DNA of 64,000 bases, taken from contig JAFGBV010000227.1 of the NCBI GenBank assembly GCA_016932955.1, forward strand, positions 8,714 through 72,713, written 5' to 3'. Both the position numbers and the translations under genes were made by a program. This stretch comes from Anaerolineales bacterium. Lineage in GTDB: Bacteria > Chloroflexota > Anaerolineae > Anaerolineales > UBA4823. The notes below the pieces were generated by a model. That model was given only the letters and a program-made list of their open reading frames with translations. It was not told the DNA's origin and did no database searches. Positions 31,732-41,367 of the stretch are shown in pieces; positions within the stretch are counted from its first letter, which is position 1; each line of letters begins with the position of its first letter.

Positions 31732-33567
31732 ATGTCAGACCAGCCCGCCCCCACCCAAGATCGCCCCACCGACTTTCACACACGCTTCTTTCGCCCTGGC
31801 CCAGGGCGAACTGGGAAGATCGAAAAAGCCAGCGACCCGCGCCAGGCACTGCTGCGGCTGATCAACTACCTGCGACCATATAAACTGACCCTATTCTTCG
31901 TGCTGATGCTGGTTCTTGCCTATACTGTGCTGGGATTGATTGGGCCATACTTGCTTGGAGTGGCAATCGACCAGTTCATCGTCTCCAAAGACGCTGTCGG
32001 GCTGGCGCACATCTCCATCGCATTGCTGCTCGTTTACCTGATCGATCATGGATTTCAAGCCGCAGCGGGGTGGATCATGGCCAGGATATCGCAAGACGCA
32101 CTTAAACGACTGCGCCGCGATCTATTTGAACATTTACAGAATTTGTCGCTCAGCTTTTTCGACCGTCACACCGCAGGAGAATTGATGAGCCGCCTGACCA
32201 ATGATATTGACGCCATCAACCAGGCTGTTTCCCAAAACGTGGTCTCACTACTCGCCGGTACCCTTTCCCTGATCGGCATCCTGGTCGCCATGTTCGTTTT
32301 GAATGCATGGCTGGCTTTGGCCTCGCTGGTGGTGGTGCCCTTGATGTTCTGGTTCACCAATTTTGTCGCCCGTTACACCCGCAAAGGCTACCGCGAGCTA
32401 CAGAAGCAGCTTGGCGCGCTGAATGGTATCATGGAAGAGGCCATCAGTGGACAAAAAGTGGTTAAAGCCTTCCGCAGGAACGAGACTGTGGCTGCAGCCT
32501 TCCGCAGGCATAACCAGGAAGTGTACCGAGCAGGCATTTATGCCAACACCTATGCCCTGCTGCTGATGCCGCTGACCAATGTTCTGGGAAATTTCTTTGT
32601 GATCGTGCTAGCGGGCCTTGGGGGTTGGCTAGCCTTGCAGAACCTGGTCAGCGTAGGGATTATTGCCACATTCACCAGCTATGGGCGCAGCTTCATCCAA
32701 CCCCTGCGCCAGTTGGCAAATATGTACAATTCCATCCAGGCTGCGCTGGCTGGGGCAGAAAGGGTTTTTGAAATCATCGATACCTCGCCAGAGAGAGATG
32801 GCCCTGAGGCGCTGCCGCTGGAAGAATTGCAGGGGCACGTGCGCTTTGAAAACGTTCACTTCGGTTACATACCGGGCACACCTGTGATCAAGAACATGTC
32901 CCTGGATGCTAAAGCTGGCGAAACTATCGCCCTGGTAGGACCGACCGGCGCAGGAAAAACCACCCTGATCAACTTGCTGACACGTTTCTATGATGTCGAT
33001 GCCGGCAAGATCACCATCGATGGCAAAGATATCCGCAGACTTAAAAAAATCGATCTGCGGCGCCAGCTTGGTCTGGTACTGCAAGATACATTTCTATTCT
33101 CTGCTTCAGTGATTGAAAACATCCGCTATGGACGCCCCGATGCCACAGATGAAGAATGTATCACAGCGGCACAAATGGCAGACGCGGATTACTTTATCCG
33201 GCAGCTTGCTCACGGTTACCAGACCCTGCTCTCTGAGCGCGCTGGCAACCTCAGCCAGGGTCAAAGGCAGCTCCTTTCCATCGCGCGTGCAATCCTGGCC
33301 AATCCTGGCATCCTGATCCTGGATGAGGCTACCAGCAGCGTGGATACCCGCACCGAGGCGCGCATCCAAAAATCTCTGCTGCGCCTGATGCAGGGGCGCA
33401 CCAGTTTTGTGATCGCCCACCGCCTGAGCACCATCCGAGAGGCTGACCGTGTGATCGTGATCAATAACGGGGAGATTGTCGAACAGGGCAGCCACCAGCA
33501 ATTGCTGGATCAACGCGGCTTTTACCATCATCTCTATATCAGCCAATTCAAAGGGCAGGCAATATAG
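31732..33567 (+). CDS. Multidrug-type ABC exporter half-transporter B
   Basis: A 611-residue half-transporter that completes the heterodimer. Membrane domain (about residues 45-330), Walker A GPTGAGKTT, Q-loop VLQDTFLFSA, signature NLSQGQRQLLSIARAI (LSQGQ in place of LSGGQ) and a complete Walker B LILDEATSSVD with the catalytic Glu. Degenerate Walker B in partner A and the intact one here agree with an asymmetric exporter such as BmrCD or TM287/288. Substrate unknown. Confidence 0.93.
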   Translation: MSDQPAPTQDRPTDFHTRFFRPGPGRTGKIEKASDPRQALLRLINYLRPYKLTLFFVLMLVLAYTVLGLIGPYLLGVAIDQFIVSKDAVGLAHISIALLLVYLIDHGFQAAAGWIMARISQDALKRLRRDLFEHLQNLSLSFFDRHTAGELMSRLTNDIDAINQAVSQNVVSLLAGTLSLIGILVAMFVLNAWLALASLVVVPLMFWFTNFVARYTRKGYRELQKQLGALNGIMEEAISGQKVVKAFRRNETVAAAFRRHNQEVYRAGIYANTYALLLMPLTNVLGNFFVIVLAGLGGWLALQNLVSVGIIATFTSYGRSFIQPLRQLANMYNSIQAALAGAERVFEIIDTSPERDGPEALPLEELQGHVRFENVHFGYIPGTPVIKNMSLDAKAGETIALVGPTGAGKTTLINLLTRFYDVDAGKITIDGKDIRRLKKIDLRRQLGLVLQDTFLFSASVIENIRYGRPDATDEECITAAQMADADYFIRQLAHGYQTLLSERAGNLSQGQRQLLSIARAILANPGILILDEATSSVDTRTEARIQKSLLRLMQGRTSFVIAHRLSTIREADRVIVINNGEIVEQGSHQQLLDQRGFYHHLYISQFKGQAI

Positions 33568-33644
33568 AATCCAGCTTTGTGGGTGCCAATAAGCCATGCT
33601 AAAATAAGCCACACCCGAAACACACCCTTCCCCAGGAGCATCGT

Positions 33645-35093
33645 ATGGAGCAAAAATCTGGCGCACGTATCAGTCAAAAAGCATTTTTCCAGGCAGTAGC
33701 CATCATCTTCATCTTGATGATCATTTCCGGCATCCTCACCCGCCTGGTGCCGGCTGGGCAGTATGCCCGCATTGAACAAGATGGGCGCGAAGTCATCGAT
33801 GCGACCACCTTTTCCCTGGTGGATCGACCAGACTATCCCATCTGGCGCTGGTTCACGGCCCCGTTTGAGGTACTGGCTGCCAAAGATGGCGGCACTGTGA
33901 TCGCAGTGATGGTGTTCATCCTGCTGGTTGGCGTGGCTTTCGCCGTCATGGATCAAAGCGGGATCCTCAAAACTGCCATCGCCAGCATCGTTAAAACATT
34001 TGGCGGACGCAAGTACACCCTGCTGCTCGTCATCACTTTTTTCTTTATGGCGCTGGGCGGCTTTTTCGGTATCTTTGAAGAAGTTATTCCCCTGGTTCCC
34101 ATCATCATCGCCCTGGCTTATTCGCTGGGCTGGGATTCTCTCACCGGTCTGGGTATGTCGGTTTTAGCAACCAATGTCGGCTTTTCAAGCGCGGTGTTCA
34201 ATCCTTTCACCATCGGCGTGGCGCATAAATTATCCGGGCTACCACTGTTCTCCGGCGCAGGCCCGCGCATTGTCTTATTCTTCATCATCTATGCCATCCT
34301 GGCGGTCTTCCTGGTGCGCTACGCTCGCAGGATCGATCGCTCTCCCCAATCCTCGCCAGTATATCAGGAAGATCTGGCAGAGCGCGAGAAGTATAAATCC
34401 TTCGATATCGAGGCTGGCAGTAGCAATCCATTGCAGATGAAGCGCGCCGGTATCTTCCTGGCAGTGTTCTTCCTGCTCATCCTGGCTGTGCTGGTAGCCT
34501 CGCCCTTTATCCCCCTCCTCTCCGACCTGGCATTGCCGCTGACCGGACTGCTTTTCGTCATCGGAGGTATCGGGTCGGGGCTACTGGCTGGCGCAGGCAA
34601 GAAAGCCTGGAAAGCCGCCTGGGATGGCTTCACCGGCATTGCACCTGCTGTGCCCCTATTGATGATGGCTGCCAGCGTCAAACACATCGTTGCCACCGGC
34701 GGCATTCTGGACACGATCCTGCAGTGGGCATCCACGATATTCACTGAAACCAGCCCTCTGGCGGCGGCGTTGATGATTTATGCTTTAACACTGGTATTGG
34801 AAATCTTCATTACCTCTGGCTCTGCCAAGGGTCTGCTCCTGATCCCAATTCTGATGCCCCTGGCCGACCTAGTGGACGTCAACCGGCAAATTGCTGTCAG
34901 CGCTTACTGCTTTGGAGATGGATTCTCGAACATGGCTTACCCCACAAACGCAGCGCTGCTCATCACCCTCAGCCTGACTGTAATTCCTTACCCCAAATGG
35001 CTGAAGTGGCTGCTGGGCTTATGGGTTTGGGTGATCCTGGCAACCGTGCTCTTCCTGGTTGTTGCGGTTGCGATCAATTACGGGCCATTCTAA
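33645..35093 (+). CDS. YfcC-family membrane transporter
   Basis: 482 residues with about twelve membrane helices. Signatures are the N-terminal LTRLVPAGQYARI, GIFEEVIPLVPIIIALAYSLG and C-terminal SGSAKGLLLIPILMPLADLV with FGDGFSNMAYPTNAALL, which match the C4-dicarboxylate/YfcC (DcuC-like) family, thought to carry amino acids or dicarboxylates. It stands alone, 77 bp after the exporter genes, and overlaps the convergent gene by 4 bp. Confidence 0.88.
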   Translation: MEQKSGARISQKAFFQAVAIIFILMIISGILTRLVPAGQYARIEQDGREVIDATTFSLVDRPDYPIWRWFTAPFEVLAAKDGGTVIAVMVFILLVGVAFAVMDQSGILKTAIASIVKTFGGRKYTLLLVITFFFMALGGFFGIFEEVIPLVPIIIALAYSLGWDSLTGLGMSVLATNVGFSSAVFNPFTIGVAHKLSGLPLFSGAGPRIVLFFIIYAILAVFLVRYARRIDRSPQSSPVYQEDLAEREKYKSFDIEAGSSNPLQMKRAGIFLAVFFLLILAVLVASPFIPLLSDLALPLTGLLFVIGGIGSGLLAGAGKKAWKAAWDGFTGIAPAVPLLMMAASVKHIVATGGILDTILQWASTIFTETSPLAAALMIYALTLVLEIFITSGSAKGLLLIPILMPLADLVDVNRQIAVSAYCFGDGFSNMAYPTNAALLITLSLTVIPYPKWLKWLLGLWVWVILATVLFLVVAVAINYGPF

Positions 35094-36298
35094 CCGCCCA
35101 ATGTAAGCCTGAGTTGGCGCGCCAGCGGATCCAACAAGTCGTGCAGCGCCGTCTCAGGATCCTTTCCAGCAAAGATCTCTACCCAAACCCGGTTCAGCGC
35201 ACTGCTCAACTGGTTCTCAACCCGCCCCCACAACGAGATAGGTGGGTAAGAACGCCCGCTGCGCAAGGATTGCACCACCGCCTGCGTCAGTTGGCTGTCG
35301 GGGAGAGGCAAATCGGGGAGAACATCCAGTCGCGTAGGGGTATGATGGTTGGGGATTAGCCCACAATACACTTTTTGCGATCGGCGGCAGGTTAGGAAAT
35401 TGACCAGCGCCACCGCCGCCTTTTCAATAAGCATGGAATCCTGAGAACGCCGCCAGATCACCAGGTCATCCCCGCCAATCCAGGGGACCCCAGGCATCAT
35501 CGCGACACCCAGGTTTTCAAATACCTCGCCTTTGTACCTGCCCTCCGCCTGTAGGATATAAGGCTCGTCCACACCGCTGATCATCACGGCCGATTTTCCT
35601 TGCCAGAATAACTGATACGCCTGTTCGGCGCTCAACGCTGGCGCATCGGGCGGTAGATAGCGGTACAGCGAGTAATAAGCCAACAACCCGTCCATCGCCT
35701 CAGGCTTGGCAAACAGGGGCACCCGGCCATTACTGCTCACAATATCCCCACCCGCTCCCCAGATCCAGGAGGCTACATAATGCAGTGTATCAGTATGATT
35801 TTCACTGGCTGGCACAACCCAGGGTGAGGAATAACCGGCATTGCTCAATTGGGCCAGTGTTTGCGCCAGAGATTCGGCAGACGTAAAAGCCTGTTTCTCG
35901 TCAATTCCTGCCCGTTCCAGAAAATCCCGCCGGTAGTTAATCAAGAATGTGTAAGCCGTCCAGGGCATCGCCCAGGCTTCGGAAGTTTCCACGCTGATAA
36001 TGCTCTGCCAGCAGGGAGGTAAAAAAGCGTCTTTTCCACCAGCAGCCTTCAATTCACTGGCGCTGAAGGGGCGCAGGGCATTCATACGCATCAGGCTGCT
36101 CACCCACGTAGAACCCAGGTGCGAGACATGTGGCTCATTACCATACAACGAATAGCCAACCAGCTCTTGCCAAGCTGTCTGCCAGTTCGTGAGGCGCACG
36201 CGCACATGCACCTGGTGAGTCCGTTCGAATTCCTCCAGCAACTCGGCAATTGGGCTCTTAACCTCGCCAATCAGCGAGAACTCCAGTTCCCGTTTCAT
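35090..36298 (-). CDS. Extracellular-type solute-binding protein without signal peptide
   Basis: A 402-residue family 1 solute-binding fold (VSHLGSTWVSSLMRMNALRPFS, AMPWTAYTFLINYRRDFLERAG, WQGKSAVMISG). Unusually it starts MKRELEFSLIG, with no signal peptide or lipobox. The only start upstream is excluded by the coupled gene: its ATG overlaps the stop of the CitE-like gene by 4 bp. It may therefore act in the cytoplasm as a ligand sensor or scavenger. It carries a Cys near its C-terminus only. Confidence 0.82.
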   Translation of the reverse strand: MKRELEFSLIGEVKSPIAELLEEFERTHQVHVRVRLTNWQTAWQELVGYSLYGNEPHVSHLGSTWVSSLMRMNALRPFSASELKAAGGKDAFLPPCWQSIISVETSEAWAMPWTAYTFLINYRRDFLERAGIDEKQAFTSAESLAQTLAQLSNAGYSSPWVVPASENHTDTLHYVASWIWGAGGDIVSSNGRVPLFAKPEAMDGLLAYYSLYRYLPPDAPALSAEQAYQLFWQGKSAVMISGVDEPYILQAEGRYKGEVFENLGVAMMPGVPWIGGDDLVIWRRSQDSMLIEKAAVALVNFLTCRRSQKVYCGLIPNHHTPTRLDVLPDLPLPDSQLTQAVVQSLRSGRSYPPISLWGRVENQLSSALNRVWVEIFAGKDPETALHDLLDPLARQLRLTLGG

Positions 36299-37173
36299 TC
36301 TACAATTCCTGCACGCGCCAGCACACGCCGGGCAGCCTTTACCACCGGTGCATCTACCATCTTGCCATCCAGGGCAAACGCGCCGCGTCCGGCAAGCGTG
36401 TGTTGCTCAAACGCATCCATCACGCGCCGGGCATGGGCAATCTCTTCATCAGAAGGCGTAAAAGCCTGTTGCACAGGGAGCACCTGCGCAGGATGGATGA
36501 TCTGCTTGCCTGTGTAACCCAGCCCTGCACCCTGCAACGCCTCTGTATATAGGCCGTCACGATCGTGGAAATCGACAAAAACCATATCGATTGCCTGCAA
36601 ATCTTGCGCGGCCGCATGTGCCACAACGGCGCTGCGGGCATAGAAAACCTCCCAGCCCTCAGGCGTGCGCTTGGCCCCTATATCGCTTGCCAGGTCCTCA
36701 GCGCCAAAAATCACCGCCTGCAAGCGCTTATCAGCCGCCAGGATTTCTCGCACATTCACCAGCCCGGCGGCAGTCTCAATCTGGATAATCAACACAATTC
36801 CGCCAGCAGGCCAACCATAAGCGGTCTCCGCACGTTGAATCTGAGCGCTCACCCAGCGCACCTGATCTGGCGATTCTACCTTGGGCACCACAACGCCATC
36901 TGGGCGCACATATTTGCCAGCCAAGAACACTGCATCCAGGTCAATCTCCTCCAGCCCAGACCCTACCGCATTGATGCGAACCAGTTTTTCGGAGCGACCG
37001 AATTGCAGGGTTTCCAGAGCATGCACGATCGTCTGCCTGGCTTCAGCCTTGCGGTTCACCGCAACACCATCTTCCATATCCATGCAGACGCAATCAACAT
37101 CCAGCGTGGTGGCTTTTTGGATCTTATGTAGATCATCACCAGGCATATACAACAAAGCGCGTCTTGGGCGCAT
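36295..37173 (-). CDS. CitE-like CoA ester lyase (HpcH/HpaI fold)
   Basis: 292 residues with the HpcH/HpaI TIM-barrel signatures RRALLYMPGDDLHKIQKA, DMEDGVAVNRKAEAR, QIETAAGLVNVREI, FGAEDLASDIG and GYTGKQIIHPAQV. Members cleave malyl-CoA, beta-methylmalyl-CoA or citramalyl-CoA, or act as citryl-CoA lyase subunits. Substrate unclear. GGAGAT precedes the ATG at 37173. Coupling to the signal-less binding protein is unexpected for such an enzyme. Confidence 0.88.
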   Translation of the reverse strand: MRPRRALLYMPGDDLHKIQKATTLDVDCVCMDMEDGVAVNRKAEARQTIVHALETLQFGRSEKLVRINAVGSGLEEIDLDAVFLAGKYVRPDGVVVPKVESPDQVRWVSAQIQRAETAYGWPAGGIVLIIQIETAAGLVNVREILAADKRLQAVIFGAEDLASDIGAKRTPEGWEVFYARSAVVAHAAAQDLQAIDMVFVDFHDRDGLYTEALQGAGLGYTGKQIIHPAQVLPVQQAFTPSDEEIAHARRVMDAFEQHTLAGRGAFALDGKMVDAPVVKAARRVLARAGIVE

Positions 37174-37193
37174 GGCGATCTCCTTCCAGTGGG

Positions 37194-38999
37194 CTATGGG
37201 GCAGCGGCAATGTAATCGTTAATAACCTGTTCCAGCAAAGACAGCGGCATAGAGCCATTCTTCAGCACCACATTGTGAAACTGGCGCAGGTCAAAACGGT
37301 CTCCCAACGCCGTGCGCGCCCGGTCGCGCAGCTCGACCATCTTGATCTCGCCGACTTTATAGGCACAAGCCTGCCCGGGCATCACGATGTAACGCTCCAC
37401 CTCGCTGACGATGGATTCCAGGGCATTGCCGGTATGCTGCTGCATATATTCAATGGCCTGTTCTCGCGTCCAGTGCTTGTAATGAATGCCAGTATCGACA
37501 ACCAGGCGTACGGCGCGGAACAACTCAGAATCCAAGTAGCCCAGCTCGCCATAAGGATCTTCCTTATAAAAGCCACATTCACGGGTCAGTTTTTCGGCAT
37601 ACAGCGCCCAGCCCTCGGCATAAGCAGTGAAAGGAACCAGGCGTCGGAAGAACGGCACACCGCGCAATTCCTGAGCAATAGCGATCTGGAAGTGATGACC
37701 TGGTATCCCCTCGTGATAAGACAGGGTTTTCATGCCGAATTTGGGCACCTCTTTCATATCGCGCAGATTGGCATAAAACACGCCTGGGCGCCCACCTCCC
37801 AGGTCGGCTGGCTGATAATACGCCCCTGCTGATGTCTTCTCGCGAAATTCTGGCACGCGCTCTACCTTGAGCACCGCCTTGGGGCGGATATCGAAAACCG
37901 GATCCAGGTTGGCATTGACATGATCCAGGATGCGTTGGTATTCAGCCAGCGCCTCTGCACGGCCTTCAGCGGTGTCGGGGTACAGGAATCGCTCCTCCAT
38001 CGAAAATTCTCGCAGTTTCTGAGGGGCATTCTCGACTTCATCGTATCCCAACTGGCGAAGAATGGCCTTAATCTCCCCCTCGATGCGCTCTACCTCGCGC
38101 AGGCCAATCTCATGCACCTGCTCAGGGGTCATCTCGGTGGTCGTGCTGCTGCGCAGGCAGTGAACATAATAAGCGTCGCCATCGGGGAGTTTCCAAACCC
38201 CGTCATCTGTGGTGGCCTTGGCCTCCAATTCGGTGAAATACTGGATAAACTTCTGGTAGGCGGGGTAGACCGTTTTCTCGATCTCGGCTTCGACGGCCGC
38301 AAGCAGCGCCTCCTTCTCGGCCTCGCTGATCTTCAGCTTGCCGAGTTTTTCTTGATACACAGTCCACAATGGATTCTGCCTGGCTGGTTGATTGACAAAG
38401 GCTGTTATTTCATCCAAAACGCGCCGGATGACAAACCTGGGGGGAATCACTCCCTTCTGCTCGCGTGCGAGCAAACCTTCCATCACCTGGTCAAACTTGA
38501 TCCTAAATTTGCTCAGGCGCCGGACATAATTGTGCGCTTCTACTTTGTTGATCAACGGATGCATGGTCATCATGAAGCTTGGCAACTCCGATTGGATGCC
38601 AAACATCTGGTTCAAGGGGTAATCGTGAAAACGGAATCGCTCCGTGCGCGACTGGTCATCCAGAAACCAATCTAAAATATCTGTCGAGAGTAATTGCGCC
38701 TTGCTTTGGCGCCGGCGATCATAACTGCGCAGGATTTTCAAGTCGAGTTTAAGGCGCTGGAACTGTTTTGTTTCATGCGCGATCGACGCATCAGCCAGCT
38801 TGGCATTGTGCCCATGCAATCCTAGTTTCTCCAGCATACCGAGCATGGTCAGCAGCTCGGGGCTTTCGGTGGCAAAGCGCAAGAAGACACGAGCATAGAA
38901 GTGGTTGATAAACCACGGCTTTCCCCAGATCAGGCTCACCAGGAACCAGATCAATACCAGAACGATTACTACGACCAGAATATACCAGAAGGTTGCCAT
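37194..38999 (-). CDS. Membrane-anchored DUF885-family protein
   Basis: 601 residues with one N-terminal membrane helix (ILVVVIVLVLIWFLVSLIW). The remainder is the DUF885 domain, including LSYHEGIPGHHFQIAIAQE, whose His and Glu residues resemble a metallopeptidase zinc site, plus MEYLCTQ-free central helices and a C-terminal GQACAYKVG segment. The family is thought to be hydrolytic, but function is unproven. GAGGAG precedes the ATG. It lies 20 bp upstream of the lyase gene. Confidence 0.85.
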   Translation of the reverse strand: MATFWYILVVVIVLVLIWFLVSLIWGKPWFINHFYARVFLRFATESPELLTMLGMLEKLGLHGHNAKLADASIAHETKQFQRLKLDLKILRSYDRRRQSKAQLLSTDILDWFLDDQSRTERFRFHDYPLNQMFGIQSELPSFMMTMHPLINKVEAHNYVRRLSKFRIKFDQVMEGLLAREQKGVIPPRFVIRRVLDEITAFVNQPARQNPLWTVYQEKLGKLKISEAEKEALLAAVEAEIEKTVYPAYQKFIQYFTELEAKATTDDGVWKLPDGDAYYVHCLRSSTTTEMTPEQVHEIGLREVERIEGEIKAILRQLGYDEVENAPQKLREFSMEERFLYPDTAEGRAEALAEYQRILDHVNANLDPVFDIRPKAVLKVERVPEFREKTSAGAYYQPADLGGGRPGVFYANLRDMKEVPKFGMKTLSYHEGIPGHHFQIAIAQELRGVPFFRRLVPFTAYAEGWALYAEKLTRECGFYKEDPYGELGYLDSELFRAVRLVVDTGIHYKHWTREQAIEYMQQHTGNALESIVSEVERYIVMPGQACAYKVGEIKMVELRDRARTALGDRFDLRQFHNVVLKNGSMPLSLLEQVINDYIAAAP

Positions 39000-39089
39000 C
39001 GAGATACTCCTCTAAAAACCTAACTTCTGTTTCTACGATCCCTGCGGAAACGGTGTTGCCAGGACTGCTTACGCAATAATATCGCGAAA

Positions 39090-39854
39090 CTATGTCCCCA
39101 CCACGATCCCGCCATCCACGCTGATGGTTGTGCCGTGAACAAAACCGGCCTCATCGCTGGCCAGCCAGACATAAGCATTTGCGATATCCACCGGCTCACC
39201 CAGCCGCCCTAGCGGGGTGTGCGCCCTCATATCATCCAGGATATTCTCCGGCATCTGGCGCACCATCTCGGTCATAATAAAGCCCGGCGCCACAGCATTC
39301 ACGCGGATGTTGAAGCGACCTAATTCCCGCGCCCACACTTTGGTCATGCCAATCACACCTGCTTTGGTAGCTACATAGTTCGTCTGTCCAAAGTTGCCAT
39401 ACAAGCCAACAACGGAAGAGGCATTGACGATCACCCCGCCGCCCTGCTTGATCATATAGGGCGCCACCGCCTGGGTGCAATTGAACACTCCCTTCAAGTT
39501 TACATTGATCACGGCATCCCAGGTGGCCTCTTCCATTTGCTTCACCAGCACACCGTCTTTGACCCTCACAAACAACCCATCGCGCAGGATGCCGGCGTTA
39601 TTGATGAGCACATCCACGCGCCCGTACCTGGCTACCACATCATCTACCCAAGACTGCACTTGTTGGCGGTCAGCAACATCGACCTTGAAAAAGCTCGCCT
39701 CAGGGCCAAGCTCTTTCAGCAACGCTTCACCAGCTTCCTGGTTCACATCACAAATCACAACTTTAGCCCCTTCTTCTGCAAAACGCAATGCCGTAGCCTT
39801 GCCAATTCCGGCAGCGCCGCCAGTGACCAGGGTGATTTTATCTTTCAGGCGCAT
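39090..39854 (-). CDS. Short-chain dehydrogenase/reductase (FabG-like)
   Basis: 254 residues; the ATG at 39854 is chosen because AAAGGAG precedes it. It has TGGAAGIG (11-18) for NAD(P), NNAG, Ser in NASSVVG, and YVATK catalytic residues, then APGFIMTEM and SVDGGIVVG at the end. Typical of 3-oxoacyl-ACP reductases and related alcohol dehydrogenases. Substrate undefined. It stands 90 bp from the DUF885 gene. Confidence 0.92.
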   Translation of the reverse strand: MRLKDKITLVTGGAAGIGKATALRFAEEGAKVVICDVNQEAGEALLKELGPEASFFKVDVADRQQVQSWVDDVVARYGRVDVLINNAGILRDGLFVRVKDGVLVKQMEEATWDAVINVNLKGVFNCTQAVAPYMIKQGGGVIVNASSVVGLYGNFGQTNYVATKAGVIGMTKVWARELGRFNIRVNAVAPGFIMTEMVRQMPENILDDMRAHTPLGRLGEPVDIANAYVWLASDEAGFVHGTTISVDGGIVVGT

Positions 39855-40078
39855 TTTGTTTTCTCCTTTCATGGGTACTGACTAATTTACTCTTCCAATG
39901 TAAAAAAAGGTACTGCTACACATGCTTCTATCATTATACTGTAATGCAAAAGAGAAATCCTTGCACAGACAATTTCTACACTAACGACAGGCCTCCTCCA
40001 CAAGCCATTGCTTTTCGATGCCAGTCATCTTCAGTTACTTTCCATGCGAGATGCAACCTGATGTACAGACAACGCACG

Positions 40079-40116
40079 AATGAGAATGGCGAGCCGGGTT
40101 GCTCGCCATTCTCATT
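40079..40116 (-). terminator. Hairpin after the HlyD-type lipoprotein gene
   Basis: A perfect 16-bp stem (40079-40094 with 40101-40116) with a 6-nt loop sits one base past the stop codon. There is no T-run, so it is either a weak terminator or an RNA-stabilising 3' hairpin. Confidence 0.6.
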
Positions 40117-40117
40117 G

Positions 40118-41287
40118 CTAGGGATTGAGGCGCACTTCGGTTGTCATTCCCCAACGTAATCGTTCATCCACATCCGAAACCAGGATGCGCACCTGGTATA
40201 AGACATCCCCACCCTGGGCTTTGAATACATCGCTGATCTCGACAACCTCTCCGCTCAATGTCACATCCGGTAAGGCATCCGGGACGATGATTGCTCCCTG
40301 TCCCTCTGCAATCTTCACCACTTCAAGCTCGGTCAGATCGTTGGTTTCCACATACCATTCGCTGAAATCGGCGATCAAGATCACCCAGGTATCAGTGCCA
40401 ACCATCTCGTTGACCACCACGTTGATCTCCACAATTGTTCCCTGATAGGGAGCTGTCAAATCCAGGCGATCTATGCCCGCCTGGGCAGCTGCCTGCTGTG
40501 CTACGGCGTTATCCAGGCGCGCCTGTGCCAGAGCCATCTGCTCAGGGTCGGGGCCATCCTGCTGCAAATCATACTTGCGCTGCGCCTCCGCCAGGGCAGC
40601 ATCAGCTTGCAGCAATCCCGCCTGCGCCCGGTCATAGCGGTTCACTAGTTCATCGCGTTCGCGCACAGCCTCTTCATAGGCATCCTCCGCCTCCTGCAGA
40701 TCATCCTCTGCCCGTTGGCGGGTGGGATTGTCGGTGTCAAAATCTGCATACTTGTCAAATTCCTCCTGCGCATCATCCAGGTCGTCTTCGGCATCCTGCA
40801 CCGCGGTGCGTGCGTCATCGATATCCTGCTGATATTCATCCGTATCCACCGCATCCCAGGCCCGCCCGGCAGCGATCACCGCGTCATGAGCATCAATCAA
40901 TTCCAACCAGGCTGCTGCTCGTGCCAAGTCTGCCGTGCGCACCAGCGCATCATAATCCTGCTGAGCAGAAAGCAGTTCCAACGCTGCAGCGGTCAGGTTA
41001 GCTTCAGCTTGCTCGCGCATACCCAGGCGCGCCAGCACCTGCCCCTCTTCTACAAGTTCGCCTTTTTCAACCAGGATCTCTGCCACCTCTCCTCCATTAG
41101 CAAAGGTCAGGTAGGTATATTCGCGCGGCACCAGGTTCCCTTCGCTGACCACCTCTGCATCGGCGAGCACCGCCGGGATCGAAGCTGCATCTTCAGGCTT
41201 CACTTCTCCCGCGCCCAGAAGGGAACATGCCTGCAGCAGGAACGCCGCACTAAAAATGGCCATAACCAACAGAATCGTTCTCCTCAT
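40118..41287 (-). CDS. HlyD/MacA-like adaptor lipoprotein
   Basis: 389 residues from ATG 41287 (GGAGG upstream). The signal ends in the lipobox LLQAC. A biotinyl-lipoyl-like half (TFANGGEVAEILVEKGELVE) is split by a long, very acidic coiled coil (about 120-245, rich in D, E, Q and A), followed by the second half and beta-barrel (LTAPYQGTIVEINV, ILVSDVD). It would link the FtsX permease encoded upstream to the cell exterior in a MacAB-like machine. It is the last gene of the operon. Confidence 0.88.
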   Translation of the reverse strand: MRRTILLVMAIFSAAFLLQACSLLGAGEVKPEDAASIPAVLADAEVVSEGNLVPREYTYLTFANGGEVAEILVEKGELVEEGQVLARLGMREQAEANLTAAALELLSAQQDYDALVRTADLARAAAWLELIDAHDAVIAAGRAWDAVDTDEYQQDIDDARTAVQDAEDDLDDAQEEFDKYADFDTDNPTRQRAEDDLQEAEDAYEEAVRERDELVNRYDRAQAGLLQADAALAEAQRKYDLQQDGPDPEQMALAQARLDNAVAQQAAAQAGIDRLDLTAPYQGTIVEINVVVNEMVGTDTWVILIADFSEWYVETNDLTELEVVKIAEGQGAIIVPDALPDVTLSGEVVEISDVFKAQGGDVLYQVRILVSDVDERLRWGMTTEVRLNP

Positions 41288-41367
41288 TCTCTCATCCTCC
41301 TCCACCGCGTCGTGTGCACGCCTGTGGCATGATTTCAATTCAGATCAACAACTGTTCGCCAAAACGA

